64,000 nt of DNA from Nemertoderma westbladi (GCA_032718475.1 JAUCBJ010008526.1:36797-100796), one strand, 5' to 3'. Shown: positions 39,096 to 49,911, counted from the first letter of the stretch. Numbers and translations: made by a program. Notes: generated by a model from the sequence alone, not told the origin.

Positions 39096-41425
39096 TAGCG
39101 CCCCGAAAGTTTATTAGTAGCGGAATTATCGAGTTTTCCGATGAGATCCAGGAGATCTGCAGACAATTAGACTGGCTAGGTAAGTCTCATGAGTATCAGA
39201 ACACTATGGTTATTAGAGCAGTGGCTTCTACTTTACCTAAAGGTGGAGTAGGTACACGCTGGGATAAGAAAGTGTTATATATGATGGAACAACAACGGCG
39301 AGACCCTACCATGGCTGATCTCATGTCATTCCTAGATGGAGAAGTGAAATTACAGCTCCTGAAGCAGTCCAGAGAGAAGACAGCGGAAAGTAAGGTAAGT
39401 GAGAAACCCGTTTCTAGGAGAAGGGTAATACCAGTATGTTATACCGACGACGGTGAAAGCCAAACTTCTCAAGGAGAGGACAGCGGGAAAGACACTGACA
39501 GATCTTATGTCAATAAAATGCCTAAAGATCAGGTAAGTAAATCCAAGTCTCGACCCAATGACAGAAGGGAACCGGTACAAAAAACCCCTCCTACGTCTCC
39601 TAAAAGAATTCAGGTGAGAAAGCCCGAGGAAAGAACAAGTGTGCACCACACAGCACATGTTAAAGTAAGTAACATCAAGCCCAAATGTGTGCTGTGCGAC
39701 GGGCCCCACCGTTTAAATGCGTGTGATAAATTCCTGAGGAAATCACTAAAGGATAGACGTGAAGTCATGTGGGATAAGCGGTTGTGTTATAATTGCCTCA
39801 GACGAGGACACCAACGGCGAACCTGTAACTCCGACGCAAGGTGTGCAAAGTGCGGCGCAAAACATCATATCTTGTTGCACACGGAATTCGAACGAAACAG
39901 CCCGAGTCAGGTAAGTGAGTCCGAACTACATGTCCAATTCAGTGATGTGAACGACACTGATCAATCTGAGATGGAAGGATTCTATACGGACGAGTTCTCC
40001 GACCAAAACGAATCCTGTTACCTAATAAACACCACCGCAGTGTATCGAGCACTTGTGTATGAGAAAGACACAGACAGCGACCTTACCTTAACTACTTCCG
40101 ATCAACAACCATCTTGGAAAGCGCCAACTTCCAATATAGGAATCCGAGAATTTCCTGTAGTCCAGTTACGGGTCCACGGACCTCAGAAGAGCTATATAGT
40201 GAACGCCCTCCTGGACTCCGGTAGCACAGGAACATTCATCGATAAAGAACTAGCCGAAGTCATCTTTGCTGGACAACCCAAGTTCCGAACCAAGCTAAAC
40301 ATGTCAGGGATCATGCAGGTTTGGAATTCTACTGTAGCTGCCGACTATTATATAGGTGAGTTGTCCACCCCCCAGGACGAACTAGGAGAACATAGCATCA
40401 GGTCAGTGAAAATGGTGGCTATAAAGAACTTCGCTACTACTCAAGCAGACCTTTATAATTGGGACGAGGATGAGAGCATCCAACATCTTAACATACCTCG
40501 ATTCCAGACTGATTATCCTGGAGTGCAAATACTCATCGGCCAAAACGCGCATGAGGCGCTGGAGACATTAGAGAAACGGCCTGCTCAACCGCAGCCACTA
40601 CAGACCTATGCGGTAAGAACTAGAGTAGGTTGGTACCTTACTGGACCTTCCCGTAGAACGCTCAGGGAAAGACTGCTTCAAGATCGCGTCTACCAGGTAA
40701 GTGAATGGGAAGATGATACTAGTGAGGGAGACGACCCAACTGAGGGAACACCACACTCCTCAGATAATGACAATCTTAGCTCCAATGTAGATCAATGGAG
40801 ATATTGCCCCAAGAAGTTTAATCCAACGGACATCGCTTCCAGAGGAGCAACTCCTCAAGAACTGACAGATACTATAGACCGGTTAGGTGAACCCGACTTC
40901 CTGAGTAAGGAGAATGAATGGCCTCCCCATCTTACTCCGACTGAGATTAGACCAGCCAAGGGAGCGGAGAAAGTCGAACCTGAAACCCGGACGGGTGGAT
41001 CGGAGTTATTTGAACCCGGGATAGATCTGTCGGTATTACATGTTGCCAGGGACGACGCCGTGGATCTGGGCCTCCCCTCCGCGAGTGGATCCTTCATGAA
41101 GATCAGAGAGAGCGATTGGAGCTCTGGAACATCAGACGTCTTGCAGGGACTCTCACCTCTCCTGCAGAGAGCGACGGACCACTACAGCTCCTGGAATCGG
41201 CTTTGTGACGCCGTCATATACAAAAAGCGATGTTTCTATCGTCACTATTCCAGGACGAAGAGGAAACCTGGAATTGTATTCAGGATGCAGCGACTCAATC
41301 ACCCAGTCGGTCGTTTGTGTTTATCGGAAGGGAATGGAGGACTCTCCGGAAACTGTGGAAGGCAAGATTCTCTTCCCACGACCACCTCCCTAATCCTTCA
41401 AACATCTAGGGACTCCATAACGTAA
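39080..41425 (+). pseudogene. BEL Gag C-terminus and aspartyl protease, RT deleted
   Basis: A 781-codon frame. Order: the rest of the Gag capsid region (LYAKLVAPRKF, then IRAVASTLPKGG); a basic Ser/Lys/Arg linker; zinc knuckles CVLCDGPHRLNAC, CYNCLRRGHQRRTC and CAKCGAKHHILLH (about residues 204-265); an aspartyl protease core ALLDSGSTGTFID (about residues 377-389, DUF1758 type); and the TRVGWYLTGP region that precedes RT. A 30-residue acidic stretch then joins to WRYCPKKFNPTDIASRGATP, which in intact BEL/Pao polyproteins lies after RNase H. RT and nearly all RNase H are therefore missing. The last ~60 residues look frameshifted. Five AGGTAAGT strings lie in the ORF (see findings). Confidence 0.85.
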
Positions 41426-43055
41426 CAACATATGGAGTGGGTGTGTGACTCTATTATTTTATATTATTTTATTATTTTTATATTTATGTATGTATTACTA
41501 TGTAATTCTATTATAATCGTTTTCTTTAATTTTATTCAGTAGAATGTTATTTTAGCGATTATTTAGTAGATTAGTGCAATATATATTTGCGTTTATTACT
41601 TAATTACGTATATATTATATTTAATGCGACGGCAAGAAATAATTCTTTTCCTTCTTCCTTACTGTCCGTATTACATTACAAATACGTAACTACAGTAAGA
41701 TGAAATGTCCGTACTTATTAAAGTACAATAAAGCCACTACTATATTCAAGTATTATTGGTAGGCAGAGTATTAGGAATGCAAAGTTCAGATCCTCGTGTC
41801 TCGGCTAAACCAAGCTCTGGGTAGACCTTGGAAACGACTTGCCTCTTCACACTGACATTGCTTCGTGCGATATTGCTCTCATACCGTATATTAAATAATA
41901 CATATAGTAGCGTGATGTCCCTTTAACAGTAGCGTATAACGCAAAATAAATCTGTTAAACCCTTTGACCATCTGTAATTCTAGTCGATTAAGATATCGCG
42001 GCACCCACCGATATACTTGAAAGACAAATTCTAGAATCAGTGGTTAACGTCCCCAGACAAGTTCTGGAATAAATCGGTGCCCATCTCAAATATTAATTAA
42101 TTAATATTTGCAAAATCTAATAAATCAAAATCTGTAAAATTCAGATCCTTCAATAATTCTAGTCAATTAAGATATCGTAGTATTTACCGATATTCTTAAA
42201 AAGACAATTGTCATAGAATTAAGGATCTTGTGTCCCCAGACATGTTCTGGAATCCAAATATGTCCATTTAATTATCAAATAATAAAATTTCAGGGAATAA
42301 ATTTAAATTCATGCCTTTTAATGAATTTAATAAATTGCCATTTTTTCGCAATTTATAAAGTTCCCAAAATTCCATTAATTAATAGATCAAGGGAGCGGAG
42401 ATTTATCTTATCATGCGTATGAGAGTGTGAAAGTCTCCCAAACATAGTCAATAGCCGATAAAATTCATAAAGTCATGTATAAAACAGAACATTGACTATT
42501 AAAGAATACTATTAAATAACATCCCAGATCTGTATGCATTGGAACTACCCTAATTCTACCGCTAGCTTTGCATAATGTCACCATAGCAACAACCACGCTA
42601 GAATTAGAATTGAGTTAACGAACAATAGAAAGCCTGTCCCATTGAATAGCATAGGGAATAAATAGCGCACTACTAGTATCCAAGGATACATAATAATACA
42701 GTGACATTCTGGAAGGCATTGACTAACGGACAAATGGCCCGAATGTGTGTAATTTGTGACAAGTTGTGTGTGTGGTATTTGTGAGTTTATAGGTGAATGT
42801 TACTGCTAAGGTGTGTTTACAGTAGCTAGTCGCAATCGTAAAAGTAACCTAACTCTCCAAGGAAAACCTGAAGTACATCTAAGTCTTTGGGACGGACAGT
42901 CGAGTGACTTGTGTCGGTTGTCGTTGTCGTTGTGCGGCTACGTCGTTGGCGAAAGTACAGCGGCGACGACACATCGGCGCTGAGGATCTCGTACTGTCCG
43001 GGGGTTAATTGGAGTAGGCAGCGACGCTCGCTAGCCTGAATATAAACTCCTTATA
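41426..43055 (+). other. BEL 3' interior, no recognisable gene
   Basis: AT-rich sequence with a diverged internal repeat: TAATTCTAGTCGATTAAGATATC at about 41976 and TAATTCTAGTCAATTAAGATATC at about 42156, each followed by a CCCCAGACA..TTCTGGAAT block, spacing 180 bp. No integrase motif was found. Confidence 0.5.
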
Positions 43056-43388
43056 ATGTGGATAAACTCATATATAGCAGACATGATGGAGTTGATAGCA
43101 GATGTTCTTGGTATCGGGGAGCGATATACTCTACTTTTGCAAGCGTTTGTTGATAGCTTAATACGCGGCGACGTTAGTCCAACTGCTGCGGAGGACGATG
43201 GTCGTTATATCGAACCGCCAATGTCCCAAGAGCAGCTCGCGCGCGAGTTGGACTATAGAAAATTCGCTGCTCGATATACGCAGCGTAATGGTACGTATGT
43301 GGTCTTCTTAACTACTGGTCATCCTATCGATTTACACAATACGGACTATGTCGACTATATATCCTGCCCAGCGGAGTCGGAACCATAA
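43056..43388 (+). CDS. 110-codon ORF of unknown function in the BEL 3' region
   Basis: ATG at 43056 follows a short AT-rich stretch; the frame ends TAA at 43386-43388. Its base composition is closer to gag than to the surrounding AT-rich DNA. The product is acidic with a hydrophobic N-terminal third (MELIADVLGIGERYTLLLQA), then a charged middle (MSQEQLARELDYRKF). I see no transmembrane segment, signal peptide or known domain. It may be an accessory ORF of the element or a remnant of pol. Confidence 0.35.
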   Translation: MWINSYIADMMELIADVLGIGERYTLLLQAFVDSLIRGDVSPTAAEDDGRYIEPPMSQEQLARELDYRKFAARYTQRNGTYVVFLTTGHPIDLHNTDYVDYISCPAESEP

Positions 43389-44198
43389 ACTGAAATTCGA
43401 ATGCGAAAATTCTATTCGAAATCGACTCGAAAGAAAAGACACTAAAGAAACAAATGGACGCGGTAACTCCAACGTATATTTGGAATTCTTGATAGAAGCA
43501 TTGTAACAACAAATAAATATCACCCGCGTTTCCCCTACCAGACGTGCGTCTTTGGTATTATTACGATAAATGTCCTAGACCCAGCCAATAAACGGAAAGA
43601 CATAAACATCCACGGAAACGTCGTGTTAAACACAGTTGTGTTCGTTATATTTACTGGAGTTTCGAGCGAAACTTGTTTGACGTATCACCTATGCTCACTC
43701 GGCTCTAACGATCCTAGAGTAAACCTACGATCAGAGTCCCGGAATACTCGGTCAAACCTCCTCATTCCTTAGTTGGACCTCAGACCTGCGATCCTGGTGG
43801 TGTCGCGGATCCTCGCGGACGGTATTCACTGTTCAAGATCTAGTGCTACCCTAACAATTAATCGGTAACACTCCGACAGTGATTTCTAGCTAGCCGCCCA
43901 TCTTACCTAGCTGGATTATGACGCAGACACCTAATATCATTATCCAACCGTATGGTCGTCCCGTTTAACGCGATACAACCCTTCATCAAAGTGAAGGAGA
44001 GCGTTGTACGAAACGAGTTAAACGCTATTCTATAAAGATCAAAAAAGAAACCTGCGTTTGTTCAGATAAACGTAAGTTATAACAGTAAGTCCAATCGATA
44101 AACGAATTGTCTTTATCTCAGTTCGATTGTGAAATCCAGAATCTCTAAGAAGATATCGCACTTAGACAACCCCATTCTCTGCGAGAGTTTTTAGATGA
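43389..44198 (+). other. BEL interior between two small ORFs, no gene
   Basis: Mid-GC sequence with no open frame I can assign. It contains AACACTCCGACAGTGA at about 43867, which recurs inside the 3' LTR at about 44581. Confidence 0.5.
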
Positions 44199-44414
44199 AC
44201 GTATCCAGCTACGAGCGGAGGAAAATCAGCTCGAGGAGAAGCATATCGAAACGGCGGATACCCCGACCACAATCCTACACCTTCTGATGCAATCATATTG
44301 CACCCTTCACCCAGGAGTTATGGCCCTCCTAGTAAAGTGGCTCCCCCCAAAGAGAAAAAGACTCTTGCTAGCCTCAAAAAACTGCGTAAACGCCGTCTGC
44401 GTAAGAAAGACTAA
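44199..44414 (+). pseudogene. Open 71-codon tail ending in a basic C-terminus
   Basis: An open frame after TGA 44196-44198 up to TAA 44412-44414, lacking its own start. It encodes a Gly/Pro/Ser-rich stretch (RSYGPPSKVAPPKEKK) and a strongly basic end (LKKLRKRRLRKKD), about 80 bp before the 3' LTR. This position and composition resemble the C-terminal tail of a retroelement polyprotein or an accessory protein. There is no homology I can name, and the 5' part is lost. Confidence 0.35.
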
Positions 44415-44492
44415 CTGTTTAGAGTATCTTTATGTTTTAGAAACTGTGATTTTTATATTTTATAGACTGAAAATCCCATTTTCTGGGAGCGG

Positions 44493-45724
44493 TGTAAAAG
44501 CTTTTACTGAATTGTCCGGTTATTTTTCCTTATTTTTCCCGTAAAGTACTCTGTAGTTGGTTTACCAGGCATAAAAAGGCAACACTCCGACAGTGACACT
44601 CCTTGCTGTACTGGTGTTTTAGCGGACATAAAAGCTATTTCTTCTGTATTTGTACTTTAGAGGACATAATCCGTAATTCCGTGACGTAAAAGCTCGATAC
44701 TCTTGAAAACAGTGTCGCTACCATGACGACGGCTAGCAGCTGATATTGCCACGTCGACGTTTCTTTGTTTCTCTGTTCTCTCGTTGTTCATGTTGACCAA
44801 TCAGAGCGTTTGTGATCTCTGTGTTGGAGGTATATACAGAAACTCAGTAGTTCAGTGTTATGTTTTTGTCCAGAGCCTAAGAACCGGCTTTGGCACCTCC
44901 GTGTTTTAGTTTTTAGTCTTACACTAGTAGGTTTAATTATAAAGGGCATATATCCTTTAACGCACCTACCTGACTCATGGAATCACTGCTAACTGATCAT
45001 ACATGCTGACTGCTGAAACATTGCAAACTCATAACAATCAGTGTTTTCATTGTTGTTTTATACTGCTATTTACGTCAGTTCTTCATAATATGGTTGATGA
45101 ATTATTATATTTGGAATAACGATAAATAACCCCGAAACCCAATATTCTTGATATACCGAAGGTAAGAGAGAAAGGTTACCAATAACGATTGTGACTTATG
45201 TTAAAGTGGTTTGAAGTGAATCCAATGTTATTTGATAGACCCTACATGAGTCAGCCTGTGTTCCTTTTATATGTGACTAAAATCAGTGAAGATTGGCAGA
45301 TTAGTGTGCAGTATTGTGCAGCATTGTGTATGAGTGAGTCTGTTAAAGAAGCAATTCCTAAAGAATGCGCCATATATGTGAATTATAATTAAGCCATATC
45401 GTTGTGAGTAGTTTAAGTCATAACTCTGTTTATATAGATAAAGCGCCACGTCCTAAAGGAACTGTTAATATTCCCGAAGGTGAATAATATTGTCAGAGAT
45501 TATATAATACTGTCAGTCGAATAATACATTAGGCTTACATAGCAATAAAATTAAACCGTCGAACCCAATCTCCCGGGAATCTCCAGCGGGTGAATGGTCG
45601 CGCACGGATTGGTTTCGACTAGTGTAGTGAATCAAATACTTGTCATAGACTAAAAACTGATTTAATATCTAGAAGACATCTTAATTTGGTGGGTTAAACT
45701 GCCAAAGGTCTGAAAGCGCGAACA
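44493..45724 (+). repeat. 3' LTR of the BEL element
   Basis: 1,232 bp, TG...CA bounded and uninterrupted. It matches the 5' LTR except for a short patch (about 44581-44598, aacactccgacagtgaca) replacing cgtgtccttgcg-like sequence. A weak purine stretch (gggagcgg) precedes it. Confidence 0.93.
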
Positions 45725-45903
45725 GTGGGCAGCCAAATGGCTTTTATCTAACGCATGCTCAATGACACCGGGAATTGGGGATAGGGATGAACTGGGAAAG
45801 TGTAGGCCCTATGGCTGACCACGAGATATGGGGCGCCTTATTGAAAACCGATCGGTACTGCTACCTCTAGCCAAACTCATATTCTGTGCCTTATAGGGTT
45901 CTA

Positions 45904-46192
45904 AGTAAAAAGTAAAAGTAAATTTTCTTCGGCCGCTAAGGCCAGGGATTACGCACAAAGTCTGACGACTTATTTCCAGTGCGGTCCCGCAGAACTTTAC
46001 TCCCCAGAGGAAACTCCAGTACTCATTTAGCTACCACTTAAGGATGCAAGGCAGAGATGCGCCCTGGCTTGTCCCTTTAAAGCATTCGTGCCGAAACGAA
46101 AACTGCCCTGGCCCATGTGAGGATCGAACCCACGACCTACAGGAGATGTGAATTCAAGGCAACCACTGCACCAAGGTGGAACCTGTATATGT
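45904..46192 (-). mobile_element. tRNA-derived SINE
   Basis: On the minus strand the 5' part carries a pol III A-box-like TTGGTGCAGTGG (46163-46174) and a B box GGTTCGATCC (46121-46130) at tRNA spacing. A unique body follows, then a TTTTAC-repeat tail (about 45904-45921). It is flanked by a direct repeat GGGTTCTA (45896-45903 and 46193-46200). The acceptor stem is not complementary, so this is a SINE rather than a tRNA gene. I do not recognise the family. Confidence 0.8.
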
Positions 46193-46510
46193 GGGTTCTA
46201 GGACAGTAAGCCCCCCGGACAGAGGCACCGAATGCATTTTTAACCTTTATTTTTTTGTGTTTTTGAGTGTTTTTTAAAAATTATTTTGGTCATTAGTTAT
46301 ATTCTGCAACAGTTTAAAACTGAAATATCCAATTTTTCACATTATTTTTATAATTTCAAAGAATACTAGCTATCATACGAAAACATACCTACTACTGTTC
46401 TCGAATATTCACCATTACCAAAAAAACATTAAAAAAAATATTATATTCTGGAATTTCAGTGATATAAATAATTAATGAATAAATGAAAATGTAAATACTA
46501 ATCATCCATT

Positions 46511-46611
46511 GGGGTTGGGGGCTATTGTCCGGGGGGCTACTGTCCGGGGGGCTACTGTCCGGGGGGCTACAATCCGGGTGGGCTACTGTCCGGGAGGCTA
46601 CTGTCCGGGAG
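46511..46611. repeat. 15-bp tandem array, left segment
   Basis: About seven copies of the 15-bp unit gtccggggggctact (with gaggc and attgt variants), cut at its right end by the inverted-repeat element at 46612. One unit in opposite orientation lies at about 46205-46222. Confidence 0.85.
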
Positions 46612-47664
46612 GCGTATTCCCAATCCTTACACTACTAGGAACACCTCTTGCATTAACACATGGGATTGGTTAATTAACTATTATTTAATAGGACGTTGAA
46701 ATCATGTAGGCCTAAGGAATGGAAAAAGGGGACGAACTAGTGTAAGGTTTTTGTAGCCTACTCAGTTGGCAGGTAGAAAGTGTTCCAAACGCTGTAAGGA
46801 ATGGAGACAGTAGTGGATGAAAGTGATTTTTTAGCGCGTCATGTCTTATCAGTACCGCATGAGGTTGGCCAGCAACACAGCACGCATCCGTTTACTTCCT
46901 AAATGTAAGAGCTACTCGTCCTCGCGCTAGTGCAGTTGGATGGACACGAATAGCAGACCGACTATTCCTAAACAGCTACTACTGTACAGTACTATAATCG
47001 GCCTGCTGCATTGAAACTGCACATTGAGATACTTTGCTGGCTTAACAAAAACATTTTGTCACCACCACGCCATCCACAATATTCGCAAGCCCAATGCAGC
47101 GTGCATTAAGAATGCTATGCCGGCTTATCAGCAAAGTTGCACCGCCACAACTCCCTATCCCCCATGAATTTCGCGAGATTATCCGCATATTCAAGGCCAG
47201 TGTCATTTAAGAGTCTCACGAAGGCCTCACGGCTGCCACAGCACAAGATTGTGCACTGGCTGGTCCTCACGGCAAAAACAATGTCAAGCAAAGGAATGTA
47301 TCCCTAGACACTAGTATAGCCAATGTTCCAATCGTTTTAGCTTACTCATGCAGCCCTGTATAAACCATAACCCGATGTTCTACTGCCTAAAATAATATCA
47401 CATAATGTTAGTCTAAGTCTACTCTTCTAATACTGTTGGTATAATAACCCTTACATGATTTCACCCAATTTCTCCATTCCTTACAGCGTTTGGAACACTT
47501 TCTACCTGCCAACTGAGTATAAAAACCCTTACACTAGTTCGACCACTTTCCCCATTCCTTACATGATTTCAACGTTCAAATAAATGTTAGTTCATTAACC
47601 AATCCCAGATGTGACAATTCAAGATGTGTTCCTGTTCCTACTAGTGTAAGGATTGGGAATACGC
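46612..47664. mobile_element. 1,053-bp inverted-repeat element in the 15-bp array (Mutator-like?)
   Basis: Terminal inverted repeats of about 200 bp (46612-46815 and 47460-47664) begin GCGTATTCCCAATCCTTACA. Shared blocks include TGGGATTGGTTAAT, CGTTGAAATCATGTA, and TTGGCAGGTAGAAAGTGTTC with CAAACGCTGTAAGGAATGG after it. Both sides carry the 9-bp sequence GTCCGGGAG (46603-46611, 47665-47673). Removing the element plus one copy restores a regular 15-bp array. Long TIRs with a 9-bp duplication fit a non-autonomous Mutator-like element. The interior holds a non-LTR fragment (47080-47300). Confidence 0.75.
47080..47300 (-). mobile_element. Fragment of non-LTR element (3' end), copy C
   Basis: On the minus strand it matches the 3' coding tail and 3' end of the family: CACTGGCCTTGAA, GGGATAGGGAGTTGTGGCGG and AGCATTCTTAATGC-like blocks. 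The order is as in 50430-50650, with small gaps. It lies inside the inverted-repeat element. Confidence 0.75.
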
Positions 47665-47917
47665 GTCCGGGAGGCTATTGTCCGTTTGGGGGGGGGGAGA
47701 TGTCCGGGATGCTACTGTCCGGGAGGCTTCTGTCCGGGGGGCTGCTGTCCGGGAGGCTATTGTCCGGGGTCTACTGTCCGGGAGGCTTCTGTCCGGGGGG
47801 GCTACTATCCGGAAGGCTACTGTCCGAGTGGGCTACTGTCCAGGAGGCTACTGTCCGGGGGGCTACTGTACGGATGGCTTCTGTCCGGGGGGCTACTGTC
47901 CGGGGGGCTACCGCCCT
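47665..47917. repeat. 15-bp tandem array, right segment
   Basis: About 16 copies of the same 15-bp unit in the same orientation as the left segment, interrupted by one G run (about 47689-47697). Because 15 is divisible by 3, all plus frames are open and give five-residue repeats (CPGGY, VREAT, LSGGL); no coding role is inferred. Confidence 0.85.
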
Positions 47918-49157
47918 ATAGATACTAACAGAATTCCTACCCGTCATAAAATGTCACGCGACTCACAAAATGTCCCCCAGCACACTACTGAGCTGAAAAT
48001 AGCAGAGAAACTCTGAGCCGAGCCGCGGCTGAAACGGCGATATAAACCTCAGGGAAGAAACGAGAAAACAACTAAATAAAATGAAGAATGTAAGAATATC
48101 ACGTATATTTATTTATCCAAATTTAAACTCTTGGGGCCCAAAGGGGCTTCAAAACTTATTACATCCAGGATGGAACAAAATGTGTCAAACGGGAGTACCA
48201 AAAGTACGGGATGCTGGAAAGTATGAAGTAGGGAGGTTTTGGACGCAGCCACAGATACTGTACTACAGTACTGTAGTAGAAATTCATTGCGCTCTCCAGT
48301 TCCTAATACGTTTGGAGATTCATGAGGCCTCGAAGAGATGATCAGAATTAGTTCGAATACAAATAACCCAGCTGCTAGTGTTTAATATTTGTAATATATT
48401 AGTTTAATGGAGTATTTTTTAATTTCATACGAATATACGATGAGGATTCGAATAGTCATTTATAATTATAATAACACCCACAACTATCAACATAGAGATT
48501 GTGAAATTTAAACCAGGAAAGAATATAAAGGAAATACTGACAAAATATCGGAAAACATATCCTTTTATTCGCCCATGAGAAAGAATACCAGGTTTTCACT
48601 TTTCGGTTTTTGTATTTTTTTTAATTACTCCTTATTGATATTAATAATGTGTTTTATAACGATTATTTCTGTCTTACAGATACTATTTCACTTATTGTTT
48701 TGGTTAGATTCAGCCTCCTGTAACCTGGGTTTTCAGTGAAAACCTGGCATTCTTCACCATGGGGGTAAACTGCAAAGTGAAATATTACAGCAGAAAGCTT
48801 ATTATATTTTTATTATTCAAATAACATTAACTTTGTTTTAATTTGATGTATTTTAAACAAATGCAAAACCAACTAAATAATTAGTTCAACATTAAATATT
48901 GTGAAAAGCATTGCTCGATTCAGCCCAAATAAAATATCTGAGAGTATTGTTATCTGGCTGTATCGGAGAGCAACAAATTTATAGGTCCTGATGCATTTAA
49001 AAGTTAATTTTAAATAATTATTTGGGAATTATTGGCTCCTTGATACCCACAATTCAACAAAGAAAATAAAGCACCAGTTTTATGAAGCATTATCAATATA
49101 GCAATTATACAATATTGTGTTGACAATAATAATATCAATCAGTATTATCGAACAGAG
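47918..49157. other. 3' flank of the ZNF318-like gene
   Basis: AT-rich. An 86-codon frame at 48081-48341 has no recognisable domain. A MITE lies at 48570-48766. A possible poly(A) signal for the minus-strand gene (AATAAA on minus, 48809-48814) lies about 345 bp past its stop. Confidence 0.45.
48570..48766. mobile_element. 197-bp MITE
   Basis: The ends are inverted repeats of about 31 bp (48570-48600 and 48735-48766), sharing CCATG, AAGAATRCC and AGGTTTTCACT. No coding content. Confidence 0.6.
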
Positions 49158-49911
49158 TTACGATGGTTCTGCCTTGTCTGATTTTTTACTTTTATCAGTT
49201 TGGAGAGTCACTCTTGCAGACGACCTAGTCATTATAGCCAGAGGCGAGTCTGTTGTCTTTCTAGCTTTCCGTCTTGGAGTAGTCTTTGCAAGAACCGCAA
49301 GAGTGATTAGGTCAGGATCAAGATCTTTAGATTCCTCACCCTCGGTGCTAGTACACGGTGTTGTTTCCTCAACCTTGGTACTCCTTGTGGTGCCCATAGA
49401 TGGTGAGGATACTAGGGAATGTTCTTCCACAACCACAGATGGCAGCACAGCACATTGAGAAACCTCTAGGTCTTCATGACTAGATTGCGAAGCTGTAAAG
49501 CTTGATTTAAGTGCAGACTGGGGTGGAGAGGCTCCTAAATCGAGTTGAGATTGCGGATGAAGAACATCTTCAGAAGACTGCGAGGGAGCAATCTCTTGTA
49601 TCATCGGAGCAGATGGTAGGGGAACTATCTCTGGTGTCTGTGGTGAAACATGCTGATGTTTATCTGGCGAAGAAAGCCTGCCTATTTCTTGTTTAACCTG
49701 TTCCGTCGGAGATGAAGACGGGGGATCTAAACTGCGTACAATTGGGGAAATGGTAAAAGTTTGATCATTTAAAGATAAATCACTCTTGTCTGGGTGTTCA
49801 GGATTATGTTCATCGTTGTCTTGGACCTGGAATTTCTTATGAAACCTGTTGTTCCCATCGTCATCTGATGAATATTCAATACTTAAAATATTCCCCTTAG
49901 AGACTGGAAAC
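49158..49911 (-). CDS. ZNF318-like gene, terminal coding exon
   Basis: Opens after TTGTAG (acceptor at 49912-49913); its first G completes a TGG Trp codon with the previous exon. It continues 251 codons to TAA (49158-49160). The sequence is acidic and Ser/Pro-rich (EYSSDDDGNNRF; SLDPPSSSPTEQVKQE), then ends basic: KTTPRRKARKTTDSPLAIMT, followed by RSSARVTLQTDKSKKSDK, a likely nuclear localisation or DNA-contact tail. The phase (one base in) agrees with the exon 4.2 kb upstream in transcription order. No recognised domain by itself; assignment to the gene rests on phase and composition. Confidence 0.75.

Larger units (their letters stand above)
34084..45724 (+). mobile_element. BEL/Pao LTR retrotransposon, gag-protease only, non-autonomous
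   Basis: An 11.6-kb element bounded by TGTAAAAG...GCGCGAACA LTRs and a 5-bp target duplication GTGGG (34079-34083 and 45725-45729). Inside are an unusually long leader, Gag with a DUF1759-type core and two zinc knuckles, a DUF1758-type aspartyl protease, then a jump straight to the sequence that normally follows RNase H. RT and most of RNase H are absent, and no integrase is recognisable. No primer-binding site complementary to a tRNA 3' end was recognised after the 5' LTR. Near-identical LTRs suggest recent insertion, implying mobilisation in trans by an autonomous relative. Confidence 0.85.

Noticed and set aside
46120-46190. tRNA gene on the minus strand
   Set aside because: A and B boxes are present but there is no acceptor-stem pairing, and a SINE body and tail follow with a flanking duplication.
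47653-48016. Plus ORFs with YCPGG / VREAT repeats resembling a Cys- or Gly-rich protein
   Set aside because: They arise from the 15-bp array in all three frames, with no gene structure around them.
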